This document shows positions 16,963 through 25,802 of a DNA stretch of 64,000 nucleotides, piece by piece (within the stretch, counting starts at the first letter, position 1; every line of letters starts with the position of its first letter). The position numbers and the translations under genes are program-made. The notes beneath the pieces are model-generated. The model saw nothing but the letters and a program-made list of their open reading frames with translations. It was not told the origin of the DNA and did not search any database. Source of the stretch: Anaerolineales bacterium (GTDB lineage: Bacteria; Chloroflexota; Anaerolineae; Anaerolineales; Villigracilaceae); contig JABTTV010000001.1 of the NCBI GenBank assembly GCA_015075725.1, positions 3,038,001 to 3,102,000 of the forward strand, read 5' to 3'.

Positions 16963-17864
16963 CCGCAAAAGTTATTCTCAACCCGTATTCGAACCGTTGG
17001 AATTCACAAGCCCGCTGGCCCCAAGCCGAAGCCGCCCTCAAAGCCGCCGGTGTGGGCTTTGAAGTCGTTGTTTCTGAAAAGAAAGGCGCAGTCATCGCTC
17101 TTGCCGAAGGAGCCGCCCGCGATGGCTTTTCTCCCATCATCGCCGCAGGCGGCGACGGCACCATTGGTGAAGTCGTTAACGGCATGGCGCGTGCCGCAGG
17201 TTCGTTGGATAAACCGCTTGGTCCGCTTGGGATCATGCCACTTGGTTCCGCCAACGATTTGGTTGTCAACCTTGGTCTGCCCAAAGATTTGACCGAAGCC
17301 GCAAAAGTCATCACCGCAGGTAAAACTGATCTCATCGACGTCTGCAAATGCAACGATCGATTTTTCGTCAATAACTCCGCCGCGGGCCTCGAACCGTACG
17401 TCACCACCAAGCAGGAAAAAATTCACTCGGTCAAGGGCATCGGAAGATATCTGATTGCCGCTGTGCAGGGCATCATGGATCAACCCGAATGGCATGTCAA
17501 AATGGAATGGGATGGCGGCTCGTTCAATGGACCTCTGTCCCTGGTCTCTGTCGGCAACACACGCCTCACCGGCGGCGTATTCTACATGTCGCCTCATGCC
17601 GATCCGCGCGATGGCAAACTCACCTTTAGTTATGGCCACCGCGATACACGGCTCGGCTTGTTTCAGGCTCTGCCACGCACCATGAAACCCGATAAAGGTT
17701 CCTTCATCGAAATGGAAGGCATGTACGAAGTCCACTGCACCCGGCTCGCCATCGAATTGGATAAACCCTCTCCCGCCCACACCGACGGCGAACTTTTCCC
17801 TGAATGGCTGACATCGCTAAAATACGAGATATTTCCCAAACGCCTCCAAATCCTCCTTCCCTGA
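16959..17864 (+). CDS. Diacylglycerol kinase-family lipid kinase
   Basis: 301 aa from the ATG at 16959, which follows GGAGGG and overlaps the transporter stop. Catalytic-domain motifs are NPYSNR at the N-terminus, GGDGTIGEVVNGM for ATP binding, and MPLGSANDLVVNLG, corresponding to the GTxNDFA motif. The C-terminal beta-sandwich has the DGKLTFSYGHR and HTDGELFP elements. Such kinases phosphorylate diacylglycerol or related lipids (or sphingoid bases) at the membrane, recycling lipid intermediates. Confidence 0.9.
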   Translation: MTAKVILNPYSNRWNSQARWPQAEAALKAAGVGFEVVVSEKKGAVIALAEGAARDGFSPIIAAGGDGTIGEVVNGMARAAGSLDKPLGPLGIMPLGSANDLVVNLGLPKDLTEAAKVITAGKTDLIDVCKCNDRFFVNNSAAGLEPYVTTKQEKIHSVKGIGRYLIAAVQGIMDQPEWHVKMEWDGGSFNGPLSLVSVGNTRLTGGVFYMSPHADPRDGKLTFSYGHRDTRLGLFQALPRTMKPDKGSFIEMEGMYEVHCTRLAIELDKPSPAHTDGELFPEWLTSLKYEIFPKRLQILLP

Positions 17865-17883
17865 TCATCAACCCCGCAACCCA

Positions 17884-18477
17884 ATGACTACACTTGACCT
17901 CTCCTTCCATCCGCTCACGCAAAAACTATGGCGCGATTTCGAATTGCTCTTTGGCGAGAACGGCGCCTGCGGCGGCTGTTGGTGCATGCATTGGAAACTG
18001 CGCGGCAAGGCATTCAGCGAAAACAAAGGCGAGGGCAACAGGCAAATGCAAAAGTCCGTGGTCGATGCGAAGATCGTCCCCGGCTTGCTGGCATACCTGG
18101 AGGGTTATCCCATCGGCTGGGTGGCGATCGAGCCGCGGGGGCAATATCCAAAACTTGCTTTTTCGCGTGTCCTCAAACCGATCGACGATCAGGAGGTCTG
18201 GTCGGTCACTTGTTTGTTCGTCGATAAAAAACATCGCAAGATGGGGGTGGCGGTCGAATTGTTGAAAGCCGCTGTGGATTATGCAAAAGATAGCGGGGCA
18301 AGGATCGTCGAAGGATATCCCGTCGAAACGAAAGGGGATGCGCCTCCCGTTTTTATTTTTACAGGAACGGCTTCTGCGTTCAAGCAGGCGGGATTCGTGG
18401 AAGCGGCAAGACCGGGTCCCACCCGCCCGATCTACCGATATAATATTTCCTCTCCCAGTGGGAGAGGGTCAGGGTGA
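17884..18477 (+). CDS. GNAT-family N-acetyltransferase
   Basis: 197 aa. The core has YPIGWVAIEPRG (strand 4), VTCLFVDKKHRKMGVAVELLKAAV, which carries the R/Q-x-x-G-x-G/A acetyl-CoA loop in the changed form HRKMGVA, and YPVETKG in the final part. The N-terminal half has a Cys-rich GACGGCWCMHW stretch seen in a GNAT subgroup. The last residues SSPSGRGSG are encoded by a repeat-like palindrome (18449-18481), so the natural C-terminus may have been extended. The substrate is unknown. Confidence 0.83.
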   Translation: MTTLDLSFHPLTQKLWRDFELLFGENGACGGCWCMHWKLRGKAFSENKGEGNRQMQKSVVDAKIVPGLLAYLEGYPIGWVAIEPRGQYPKLAFSRVLKPIDDQEVWSVTCLFVDKKHRKMGVAVELLKAAVDYAKDSGARIVEGYPVETKGDAPPVFIFTGTASAFKQAGFVEAARPGPTRPIYRYNISSPSGRGSG

Positions 18478-18481
18478 GGGA
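18449..18481. repeat. Palindromic repeat-like element at a gene end
   Basis: CCTCTCCC (18449-18456) pairs with GGGAGAGG (18460-18467) over a 3-nt loop, then TCAGGGTGAGGG follows. It lies in the last codons of the GNAT gene and ends at the ATG of the next gene. The wording matches a common short intergenic element of many bacterial genomes, by memory only. Confidence 0.5.
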
Positions 18482-19740
18482 TGAATTTTCAGCCCCCATC
18501 CAGATCGCTGACCACGCGCGATTATCTTTTCATTGCCGTTGTTACCATTTTCATTATCGCTGTTTCTGCCGGGCTTGTTTATGCAAACCTCTCGCTGCCA
18601 AAAGGCGGCGGCGATTTTTTGCGTCACTGGGTCGGCGCGCGCGCGTTTCTCTTCGAGCGCATCGATCCGTACACGTTGTACGTCCCGAATATCGTGCAGG
18701 GTCTGGTGTATGGGGATTCCGCCGGGGCGGGCGATGAGCCCTTTATTTTGGATACGCCGTTCCACCTTCTTCTTCTTTATTTCCCTTTTTCGCTTCTTTC
18801 GGACCCGATGACCGCCCGGGCGATATATGCCTTGATCCTCGAATGGGCTTTGTTGGCACTTGCCATCCTCAGCCTGCGTCTCGCGGATTGGGAGGCGCCG
18901 CGCTGGTTCTCGGTGTTGTTCATTCTCTTTTGTTTCGTTAACTTTTTCGCCTTTCAGGCGATTCTCGAAGCAAGTCCGGTCATCCTGCTCGCCCTGATCT
19001 ATGCCGGAATCATCCTTGCCATGCGGAATGAACAGGACGAACTTGCAGGTGCGCTGATCGCCCTCTCGGTCTATTATTGGGAGGCGGGCTTGCCGTTCCT
19101 GCTGTTGATATCGTGGCGTTCTTACAAGGAAGGACGGGCGCGGGTGCTTGCGGGTTTTGGGATGATATCCGTTGTTTTACTCGCCATCTCATTACTCCTG
19201 TATCCCGGTTGGATTCTTCCCGCCTTGCGCGCCGGGATGAACAATTTCCGCGCAGATTATGGCTTTTCGATCTTCACTGTTCTTCGTCATGTGTTGCCGG
19301 GATATGGAAATCTTCCCGCCTGGGTGTTCGTCGTCCTTCTCTTCGTTCTTCTTGGCTACGAGTGGAACAAGACGCTCAACGGCGATTCGCGCCGCCTGTA
19401 CTGGGTCACCTGCCTGACTCTCGCGGCGACTCCTTTGCTCGGTTTTCGCACCGGGATGGACAATCTTGCCGTGCTGGTCGTTCCGCTCGCGCTGGTCTTT
19501 GCCGTCATCCATGACCGATGGAAAGGCGTCGGATCTTTCTTGAACTTTCTCTTCATCGTTTTGATCTTTACCGCACCATGGGCTCTTTACCTGTTTGCCC
19601 TGCCGCGTTATGGCGTGCAGGCGCACCAACTGCTGTTTCTTTTCCTGCCTGTTTTCACCGTGCTTGGTTTATACTGGATTCGCTGGTGGGCGATTCGTCC
19701 GCCACGCGTCTGGGCAGATGCGGTGAATCGAAAAACGTAA
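18481..19740 (+). CDS. GT87-like membrane glycosyltransferase (GT-C fold)
   Basis: 419 aa with about ten membrane helices. The first loop has GGGDFLRHWVGARAFLFERIDPYTLY, which fits the GT87/DUF2029 pattern (D in the first periplasmic loop and the xxGxDPY end). Members transfer mannose or other sugars from polyprenyl-phosphate donors on the outer face of the membrane. It is the first of three consecutive GT-C type genes (with 19775-21310 and 21282-22766), probably one operon for an extracellular glycan or glycolipid. Confidence 0.75.
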   Translation: MNFQPPSRSLTTRDYLFIAVVTIFIIAVSAGLVYANLSLPKGGGDFLRHWVGARAFLFERIDPYTLYVPNIVQGLVYGDSAGAGDEPFILDTPFHLLLLYFPFSLLSDPMTARAIYALILEWALLALAILSLRLADWEAPRWFSVLFILFCFVNFFAFQAILEASPVILLALIYAGIILAMRNEQDELAGALIALSVYYWEAGLPFLLLISWRSYKEGRARVLAGFGMISVVLLAISLLLYPGWILPALRAGMNNFRADYGFSIFTVLRHVLPGYGNLPAWVFVVLLFVLLGYEWNKTLNGDSRRLYWVTCLTLAATPLLGFRTGMDNLAVLVVPLALVFAVIHDRWKGVGSFLNFLFIVLIFTAPWALYLFALPRYGVQAHQLLFLFLPVFTVLGLYWIRWWAIRPPRVWADAVNRKT

Positions 19741-19774
19741 TCCTATTCACCATTCACTACCCCCCAACCCCAAC

Positions 19775-21310
19775 ATGACCCGCCGAGCCTATATCATCCC
19801 TTTTATCCTTGCGTTGATTCTCCAAATCGCCGTCAGCCGTCTTCAAGCCGTGCCCGGCTATCTCGATGCGGATTATTACTATTCTGGCGGTTTGCAATTG
19901 GCAAAGGGGCAGGGCTTTAACGAGCCGTACCTTTGGAATTATCTCGACGACCCTGAGGGCATTCCGCATCCTTCGCATGGATATTGGTTTCCTTTGGCAT
20001 CCATCGTTTCCGCTCTCGGGATGTGGTTGACCGGTCATGCCAATTACGAATCGGGGCGGATATTTTTTATTTTGCTTGCTTCGTTGGTCCCGCCTCTCAC
20101 GGCCGCGTTATCTTATCGCTTCTTTCAGAACACAGCCTTCGCCTGGACCTCCGGTCTGCTTGCGGTCTTCCCCGTCTTCCATCTACCATTCCTGCCTGTG
20201 CCCGATAACTATGGGATCTTCATGATCGCCGGTGGTTTGATGTTCCTCATCGCGGACCGGCCGCGCCCGTGGTTTTGGATGGGTCTGTTTGCCGGGTTCA
20301 TGTCACTTGCGCGCAGCGACGGGCTGCTCTGGCTGGCATTGACCTTTTTATTCATCCTCTGGCGGGTACGGGATGAAAAACTCGGCTTCGTTTCCTTCAT
20401 TCAATTCTGCGTCATTGCATTTTCAGGTTTCATTCTCATCATGGGTCCCTGGTACATCAGAAATCTAAACGCCTTCGGTTCGATCATGTCCCCCGCCGGG
20501 AGCCGCGCCTTATGGCTGACCACTTATGAAGAAACCTTTATCTATCCCGCCTCGAAATTAACGATCGATTCCTGGCTGGCGAGCGGCTGGAAGTCGATTC
20601 TTGAAATCCGCTGGTGGTCGTTCACCACGAATATCCAATCGGTGATCGCGGCGCAGGGACATCTCATTTTGTTTCCGTTCATCGTGATCGGCATGGCGAA
20701 AATGCGCAAAGACCGGCGCGTGCAGTTGGCTTTCACCGCATGGATGATCCTTTTCTTTGTTATGTCTTTCATCTTTCCGTTCGCGGGCGCGCGTGGGAGT
20801 TTCTTCCACGCGGGTGCGGCGCTTCAGCCTCTGCTTTGGACTCTCGCTCCATTCGGACTCGAGCATGCTGTTGCCTGGGCAAGGAAAATGAATCGCTTCA
20901 ACGACCATGCTTACGTTGTGTTTCGAGTCGCCTTGGTCCAGATCGTGGTCATGCTCTCCGCCTGGGTCGTCTGGGTACGCGTTATTCAGGAGGGTTGGGA
21001 TGAAGGTGAATTATCCTATCCGGCTGTCGAGAGATTTCTTATCGAACATGGCGCGCAGCCTGGGGATTCCATTGTAGTCTTGAATTCGCCCGGCTATTTC
21101 ATCATGACGGAACGCCCGGCTTTCTCCCAGCCATATGGCGATGTGAACACGTTGCTCTCACTGGCAGATCGTTACGACATTCGATACTTTGCATTCGAAC
21201 CGCGCGGCAGGCTCGAACTCTTGCGTGACCTGTACGATAATCCGGGGAATTACGACCAACTTATTTATTTGGGTGAAGTGAATGAAATCCGCATTTTCCA
21301 ATTTCCTTAA
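19775..21310 (+). CDS. GT-C membrane glycosyltransferase, GT39/ArnT-like
   Basis: 511 aa with about eleven membrane helices. The first extracytoplasmic loop carries YLDADYYYSGGLQLAKGQGFNEPY, where the DAD after the first helix is the usual catalytic acidic motif of GT-C enzymes. A soluble C-terminal part (from about residue 415, with HGAQPGDSIVVLNSPGYFIM) resembles the periplasmic domain of such proteins. It probably uses a lipid-linked sugar donor. Its 3' end overlaps the next gene by 29 bp, so the two are coupled. Confidence 0.75.
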   Translation: MTRRAYIIPFILALILQIAVSRLQAVPGYLDADYYYSGGLQLAKGQGFNEPYLWNYLDDPEGIPHPSHGYWFPLASIVSALGMWLTGHANYESGRIFFILLASLVPPLTAALSYRFFQNTAFAWTSGLLAVFPVFHLPFLPVPDNYGIFMIAGGLMFLIADRPRPWFWMGLFAGFMSLARSDGLLWLALTFLFILWRVRDEKLGFVSFIQFCVIAFSGFILIMGPWYIRNLNAFGSIMSPAGSRALWLTTYEETFIYPASKLTIDSWLASGWKSILEIRWWSFTTNIQSVIAAQGHLILFPFIVIGMAKMRKDRRVQLAFTAWMILFFVMSFIFPFAGARGSFFHAGAALQPLLWTLAPFGLEHAVAWARKMNRFNDHAYVVFRVALVQIVVMLSAWVVWVRVIQEGWDEGELSYPAVERFLIEHGAQPGDSIVVLNSPGYFIMTERPAFSQPYGDVNTLLSLADRYDIRYFAFEPRGRLELLRDLYDNPGNYDQLIYLGEVNEIRIFQFP

Positions 21311-22766
21311 ATTGCTTTCGAAGCGCGATCTGGCCGTTCTCGGCGTTGCAGCTGTGCTGGTAGGCTTGATCTATTTGGGCGCCTGCGCGTTGGTTTACAA
21401 GATCGGCTTTCCACTCGACGACTCATGGATCCATTTGACCTTTGCGCGCAACCTTGCCGAACACGGCGAATGGTCGTTTCGACCCGGCACTCCATCCGCA
21501 GGTTCCACATCCCCGCTTTGGTCGGCGCTGCTCGCCATCGGTTTTTTCATTGGTCTTGAGCCATACATCTGGCCTTATATTCTGGGTCTGCTCACTCTTT
21601 GGGCTATGGGGGTCTTGAGCGAGGCAACGGCGCGGCGCTTGCTTTCAAATTACGCGCCTCAGATCCCCTGGGTTGGATTGTTCATGATTTTAGAATGGCA
21701 CCTCGTTTGGGCGGCCATGTCCGGGATGGAAACCCTGCTTCATGCTTTGATCGCAACTGGGGTCTTATCCGCCTTGAAACTGAATTCGCGCCGCTATCTC
21801 CCCCTTGGCTTGCTTGCCGGGATCAGCGTTTGGGTCCGCCCCGACGGTTTGACTCTGCTCGGTCCGCTAGCGTTGATGGTTATCATTAAAGAAGGAGAAA
21901 CGCCCTCCCGCTTGCGCGGACTAATGCGGATCCTCATCGGTTTCGGTTCCATATTTTTGTTTTATCTCCTCTTCAACCTGTTGATCGGCGATACGCCCAT
22001 GCCGAATACTTTTTACGCGAAGCAGGCGGAATATGCAGCCTGGCAGGAAAGGACCATATTCGAACGTCTTGGAGATCTTTCCCTGCAATTGTTTGCCGGT
22101 CCCTTCTTCCTGGTTTCGGTTGGCGCGATCGTGTGGGTGGTTAGATCGTTTCGCGAGCGTTCCTGGGGAAGCCTGCTCGCCCTTGCATGGTCGCTTGGCT
22201 ACATGTTCATTTATATTCTGCGCCTGCCTGTTTACCAGCACGGGCGCTACGTCATGCCTGCCATGCCGGTCCTGTTCCTCATGGGATTGTTCGCTGTTAT
22301 CGAATTTTCAGGGTCCAAAACCTTCGGGCGTTATCAATGGTTTGTGAAAACGCTCTGGCAGTCCGGCATCGCGGCGATGAGCATTTTGTTCATCTTTCTC
22401 GGCGCGTATACCTATGCCCGCGATGTCGCCCTCATCGAACAGGAGATGGTCGTTACGGCAAAGTGGGCGGCGGCAAATCTACCGTCGGATGCTGTGGTGG
22501 CGGCTCACGACATCGGCGCGCTCGGTTATTTTGACGAACATCCTTTGATCGACCTTGCCGGGTTGATCTCGCCGGAGGTCGTTCCCTTCATTCGAGATGA
22601 AGCGCGTTTGACGGAATTCCTCAATGAGCGAGATGCGGATTACCTGATCGACTTTTCCAACTTGTACGAGAACATGGTGCAGGGGAAAGAGGCGGTCTTT
22701 GTGGCGGGAGGACCCATGACGCAGGACGAAGGTGTCGCTCCCATGACAATTTACCGTTGGAAATGA
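21282..22766 (+). CDS. GT-C membrane glycosyltransferase
   Basis: 494 aa with about ten membrane helices. The first loop has GFPLDDSWIHLTFARNLAEH, with the DD pair of this GT-C subgroup, then GSTSPLWSALLA. The C-terminal extracytoplasmic segment (after about residue 395) includes AAHDIGALGYFDEHPLIDLAGL, a feature seen in related membrane proteins of Chloroflexota and Actinobacteria. The ATG at 21282 lies inside the previous gene, 29 bp before its stop. It is the last gene of the trio. Confidence 0.75.
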   Translation: MKSAFSNFLKLLSKRDLAVLGVAAVLVGLIYLGACALVYKIGFPLDDSWIHLTFARNLAEHGEWSFRPGTPSAGSTSPLWSALLAIGFFIGLEPYIWPYILGLLTLWAMGVLSEATARRLLSNYAPQIPWVGLFMILEWHLVWAAMSGMETLLHALIATGVLSALKLNSRRYLPLGLLAGISVWVRPDGLTLLGPLALMVIIKEGETPSRLRGLMRILIGFGSIFLFYLLFNLLIGDTPMPNTFYAKQAEYAAWQERTIFERLGDLSLQLFAGPFFLVSVGAIVWVVRSFRERSWGSLLALAWSLGYMFIYILRLPVYQHGRYVMPAMPVLFLMGLFAVIEFSGSKTFGRYQWFVKTLWQSGIAAMSILFIFLGAYTYARDVALIEQEMVVTAKWAAANLPSDAVVAAHDIGALGYFDEHPLIDLAGLISPEVVPFIRDEARLTEFLNERDADYLIDFSNLYENMVQGKEAVFVAGGPMTQDEGVAPMTIYRWK

Positions 22767-22840
22767 GATAATCGGTTAAAATATGCCCATTAATATTGGA
22801 AAGCGAACAAATCAAAAGGAAATGAGAGATTGGGCCTGAC

Positions 22841-23536
22841 ATGAATCAGATCACCCTGCTAGTTGTCGACGACCACCCGCTTTTTCGCCAGGGCGTGGTG
22901 GATGCGCTGTCCCTGGAATCGGATATGAGGATCATTGCCCAGTCTGCGTCTGGTGATGATGCGCTGGAATTGATCCGAACCAAAAAACCGAATGTCGCGG
23001 TACTGGATGTGAATCTCCCGGGAATGAACGGCCAGCAGATCACGCACCAGGTCTCGCAGGATAAGGTCGGCACGCGCATCATTTTAATGACCGGTTACGA
23101 CGACGTGGAGCAGGCGATCCATGCCGCGCTTGCGGGAGCGCATGGATATTGCTCGAAGGATATCGAACCTCAAAATCTTTCACGCATCATCCGCGAAGTG
23201 GCTGAAGGGAAGTACGTCTTCGCCAATAACGTCTTCACCCGCCGCGAATTGGAACTGTGGGTGGAGGAAAGCATGGAAGGCGCGCGTCGTTCCTATAGCG
23301 AACCCGGAGCACCTTTCCATCCATTGTCAGACCGCGAAATGGAAGTCCTTGGTTGTGTTGTGCGCGGCATGAGCAATAAAGAGATTGCATCGCTTTTGGG
23401 CATCAGCCACCAGACCGTCAAGAACCATGTCACTGCCATCCTGCGCAAGTTCGGCGTGGAGGATCGCACGCAGGCGGTTGTGTACGCGTTGAAACGCGGC
23501 TGGGTCACCCTGCGCGATACGGATATCCGCCCCTAG
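22841..23536 (+). CDS. NarL/DegU-type response regulator
   Basis: 231 aa. Receiver domain with VVDDH, phosphoacceptor Asp56 in VAVLDVNLP, and a C-terminal LuxR-type helix-turn-helix (about 165-228) with LSDREMEVLGCVVRGMSNKEIA and ISHQTVKNHVTAILRKFGV. It should bind DNA when phosphorylated. The partner kinase gene starts 9 bp downstream and the Tad genes follow, so the pair probably controls them, which is inferred from position only. Confidence 0.92.
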   Translation: MNQITLLVVDDHPLFRQGVVDALSLESDMRIIAQSASGDDALELIRTKKPNVAVLDVNLPGMNGQQITHQVSQDKVGTRIILMTGYDDVEQAIHAALAGAHGYCSKDIEPQNLSRIIREVAEGKYVFANNVFTRRELELWVEESMEGARRSYSEPGAPFHPLSDREMEVLGCVVRGMSNKEIASLLGISHQTVKNHVTAILRKFGVEDRTQAVVYALKRGWVTLRDTDIRP

Positions 23537-23545
23537 GAGAATTTC

Positions 23546-24541
23546 ATGCCCGACGAGACTGTCGATTACAGAAGCGAATTGGATGAGACCCAGCGCGCCC
23601 TGCGCGAAGTCACGCTGATGATGGAACAAAGCCAGGGGGAACTTTCCAAACTCGCCCAAAGGAATACAGCGATCACATCGCATTTACAACAGATTGTAAA
23701 ACAGGGTGGTGCGGTGGAAGATATAAAAATGGCGTATGATTCGGCATTGGATGCCCAGCAGAGGCTGTTGGTGATGCGGGGACAGTTGGAAAAATTACAA
23801 AATGATAAATCTCACCTTGAGAAGTACAAAGCGGTTTTGGAGGAGATAATGAACCGGAACAGCGGGGATGTGAACTCCGCCGGTTCTTCCAAGGAACAAA
23901 TGAGCGGCATCGAAATGATCGTCAATGCGCAGGAAGCCGAGCGCCAGCGCTTGTCGCGGCAGATGCATGACGGTCCCGCCCAGGCGCTCTCGAATTTTAT
24001 CCTTCAAACCGAGATCGCCATGCGCCTGCTGGATGTAGACTCTTCGCAGGCAAAGGCAGAACTGGCGAATTTGAAAACCTCGGCGATGAGCACATTTCAA
24101 AAGGTGAGAGGCTACATATTCGAATTGCGGCCGATGATGCTGGACGATCTCGGTCTGGTTCCCACCCTTCGGAAATACGCGGACGCGTTCAAGGAACAGT
24201 CAGGCATGGACGTAAGTGTCACCGTATCCGGTAACGAACGCCGCCTCGAGCCGTATCTGGAAGTAATGATTTTCCGGGCGGTTCAGGAGCTTCTTGGGAA
24301 TGCGGCGCGTCACAGCCAGGCCACCCTGGTAAAAGTCCATCTCGACCTTGGGAACGATTATCTGCGGGTTACTGTCGATGACAATGGGCGGGGTTTCGAC
24401 CCGGAAGTATTGAAAGAATCCGGCAACCTTGGGTTGAAGTTGATTCGGGAGCGTTCTGAGATGTTGGGTGGGAAATTTGAGGTGGATAGTTCAGTCGGCT
24501 CGGGAACCAAGATTTCCTTTACGGTCCAGGCAAGAATCTAG
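23546..24541 (+). CDS. DegS/NarX-type sensor histidine kinase, cytoplasmic
   Basis: 331 aa with no membrane helix. Residues 1-105 form a long coiled coil like the DegS sensor region. The HisKA_3 dimerisation domain has AEAERQRLSRQMHDGPAQAL with the phosphorylated His141, and the C-terminal ATPase domain has ELLGNAARHSQA (N-box) and VDDNGRGFD (G1). It senses an internal signal and phosphorylates the NarL-type regulator encoded 9 bp upstream. A 144-bp gap follows before the Tad genes; it has a TATAAT at 24626-24631. Confidence 0.92.
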   Translation: MPDETVDYRSELDETQRALREVTLMMEQSQGELSKLAQRNTAITSHLQQIVKQGGAVEDIKMAYDSALDAQQRLLVMRGQLEKLQNDKSHLEKYKAVLEEIMNRNSGDVNSAGSSKEQMSGIEMIVNAQEAERQRLSRQMHDGPAQALSNFILQTEIAMRLLDVDSSQAKAELANLKTSAMSTFQKVRGYIFELRPMMLDDLGLVPTLRKYADAFKEQSGMDVSVTVSGNERRLEPYLEVMIFRAVQELLGNAARHSQATLVKVHLDLGNDYLRVTVDDNGRGFDPEVLKESGNLGLKLIRERSEMLGGKFEVDSSVGSGTKISFTVQARI

Positions 24542-24625
24542 ACCCATCTGGTTAACAATCTTGTAAGGAGCTCGGCGTATCGACTGTCGCCGACCCCTCC
24601 AAACATGCATTTGATATTTTTCCTG

Positions 24626-24631
24626 TATAAT
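24626..24631 (+). promoter_or_regulatory. Possible -10 element of the Tad operon
   Basis: A TATAAT hexamer lies about 55 bp before the cpaB start in the 144-bp gap after the kinase gene. No good -35 match is found at 16-18 bp, so an activator, such as the upstream NarL-type regulator, would be needed if it is real. A weak hairpin (24572-24593) upstream may end kinase transcription. Confidence 0.35.
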
Positions 24632-24685
24632 TGAAATGTTATAAAGTTGCGGAAATAAATCGCAGCTAGTCGAGAGGAGATACGT

Positions 24686-25774
24686 ATGCGTCGCGCTCGT
24701 ACACTGATCTTGGTGCTTTTGATCGTCATCATCGCCCTCGTGGTCGGTTTCGTGGCATTGCGCCAATTCCTGGCGCCCCCGCCCACCGAACAGCCCACGT
24801 ATGTGGATATATATTATGCAGCTCAGAACATTCCACAAGGAGGCAAGATCACCGAAGATGTGCTTGGTACGTTGAGCATCCCGCAGGAACGAGTGGTATC
24901 GGTCATGTTCACCCGTGACGAGCTGCCGTTTCTTGTGGATAAGACAGCCAGATTGCCTCTCGACCAGGGTGTTGTCATCACGGAACCCATGGTTGGCGAT
25001 TCTTCCGAGGTCGCGATCTCCGGACCTGATTGGGCGTCCGTCATCCCGCCGGGCATGACCGCCATGTCTGTTCCCATCGACCGCCTTGGAACATCCGGCT
25101 ATGCGGTAAATAGCGGAGCGCATGTCAACGTCAATGTCTGCCTCCTTTTTGTGGATGTCGACCCAGCCTACCAGACAATTCTACCGAATCTGACCGCAAT
25201 TCTCACCGGGACCGGCTTGGGCGGCATTCTTCAAGGTGCAGATGCCCAGGGCTTTACAACCCAGGGACTGCCCATCCTTTCCTTGGGTGTTGTCTCATCA
25301 GGCGCTGCTCAGGGTCGTTTGGAATTAGATCCATCGGTCCAACAACCCTATTATTTGATTCCGTCCGAAGCTCAGCGCCCGCGAACAGTGTGTCAGACTC
25401 TTCTGCAGGATGTGGTTGTGCTGCGCCTGGGTGATTTCCCTCTTGTGGAATCCGCCGCCACGGCTGACCAGCAACCCGCAGACCCCAATGCCGAACAACC
25501 CGCGCCTGTTACTCCCGACCTCGTAACCCTGGTCGTCACTCCACAGGATTCAGTGACGCTTTCCTACCTGATCTATACAAACGCAAAGCTCTCCCTTACT
25601 TTGCGGAACCCGTCCGATCAGACCCGGCTCGCAACAGAGGCGTCCACCCTTCAATTCTTATTAAGTCAATATAACATCCCGGTTCCCGCAAAACTTCCCT
25701 ACGCGTTGCACCCCGCTCTGACCGTGCTTGTGTCACCGGCGTTACCGAATGATGCGCCTCCGCCTGAGGAATAA
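24686..25774 (+). CDS. cpaB: Tad/Flp pilus assembly protein CpaB (RcpC)
   Basis: 362 aa. One N-terminal membrane helix (about 5-27), then a SAF domain (about 45-110) with VYIDIYYAAQNIPQGGKITEDVL-type start, a RcpC domain to about residue 250, and a Pro/Gln-rich C-terminal region. CpaB is an envelope protein of the Tad secretion machine that lies outside the membrane. RBS GAGAGGAG precedes the ATG. First gene of the run cpaB, cpaE, cpaF, tadB, tadC. No secretin gene (cpaC/rcpA) follows, as would be expected for a cell without a classical outer membrane. Confidence 0.88.
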   Translation: MRRARTLILVLLIVIIALVVGFVALRQFLAPPPTEQPTYVDIYYAAQNIPQGGKITEDVLGTLSIPQERVVSVMFTRDELPFLVDKTARLPLDQGVVITEPMVGDSSEVAISGPDWASVIPPGMTAMSVPIDRLGTSGYAVNSGAHVNVNVCLLFVDVDPAYQTILPNLTAILTGTGLGGILQGADAQGFTTQGLPILSLGVVSSGAAQGRLELDPSVQQPYYLIPSEAQRPRTVCQTLLQDVVVLRLGDFPLVESAATADQQPADPNAEQPAPVTPDLVTLVVTPQDSVTLSYLIYTNAKLSLTLRNPSDQTRLATEASTLQFLLSQYNIPVPAKLPYALHPALTVLVSPALPNDAPPPEE

Positions 25775-25802
25775 AAGGACTTAATGACTGGAAGTATTAT
25801 CC

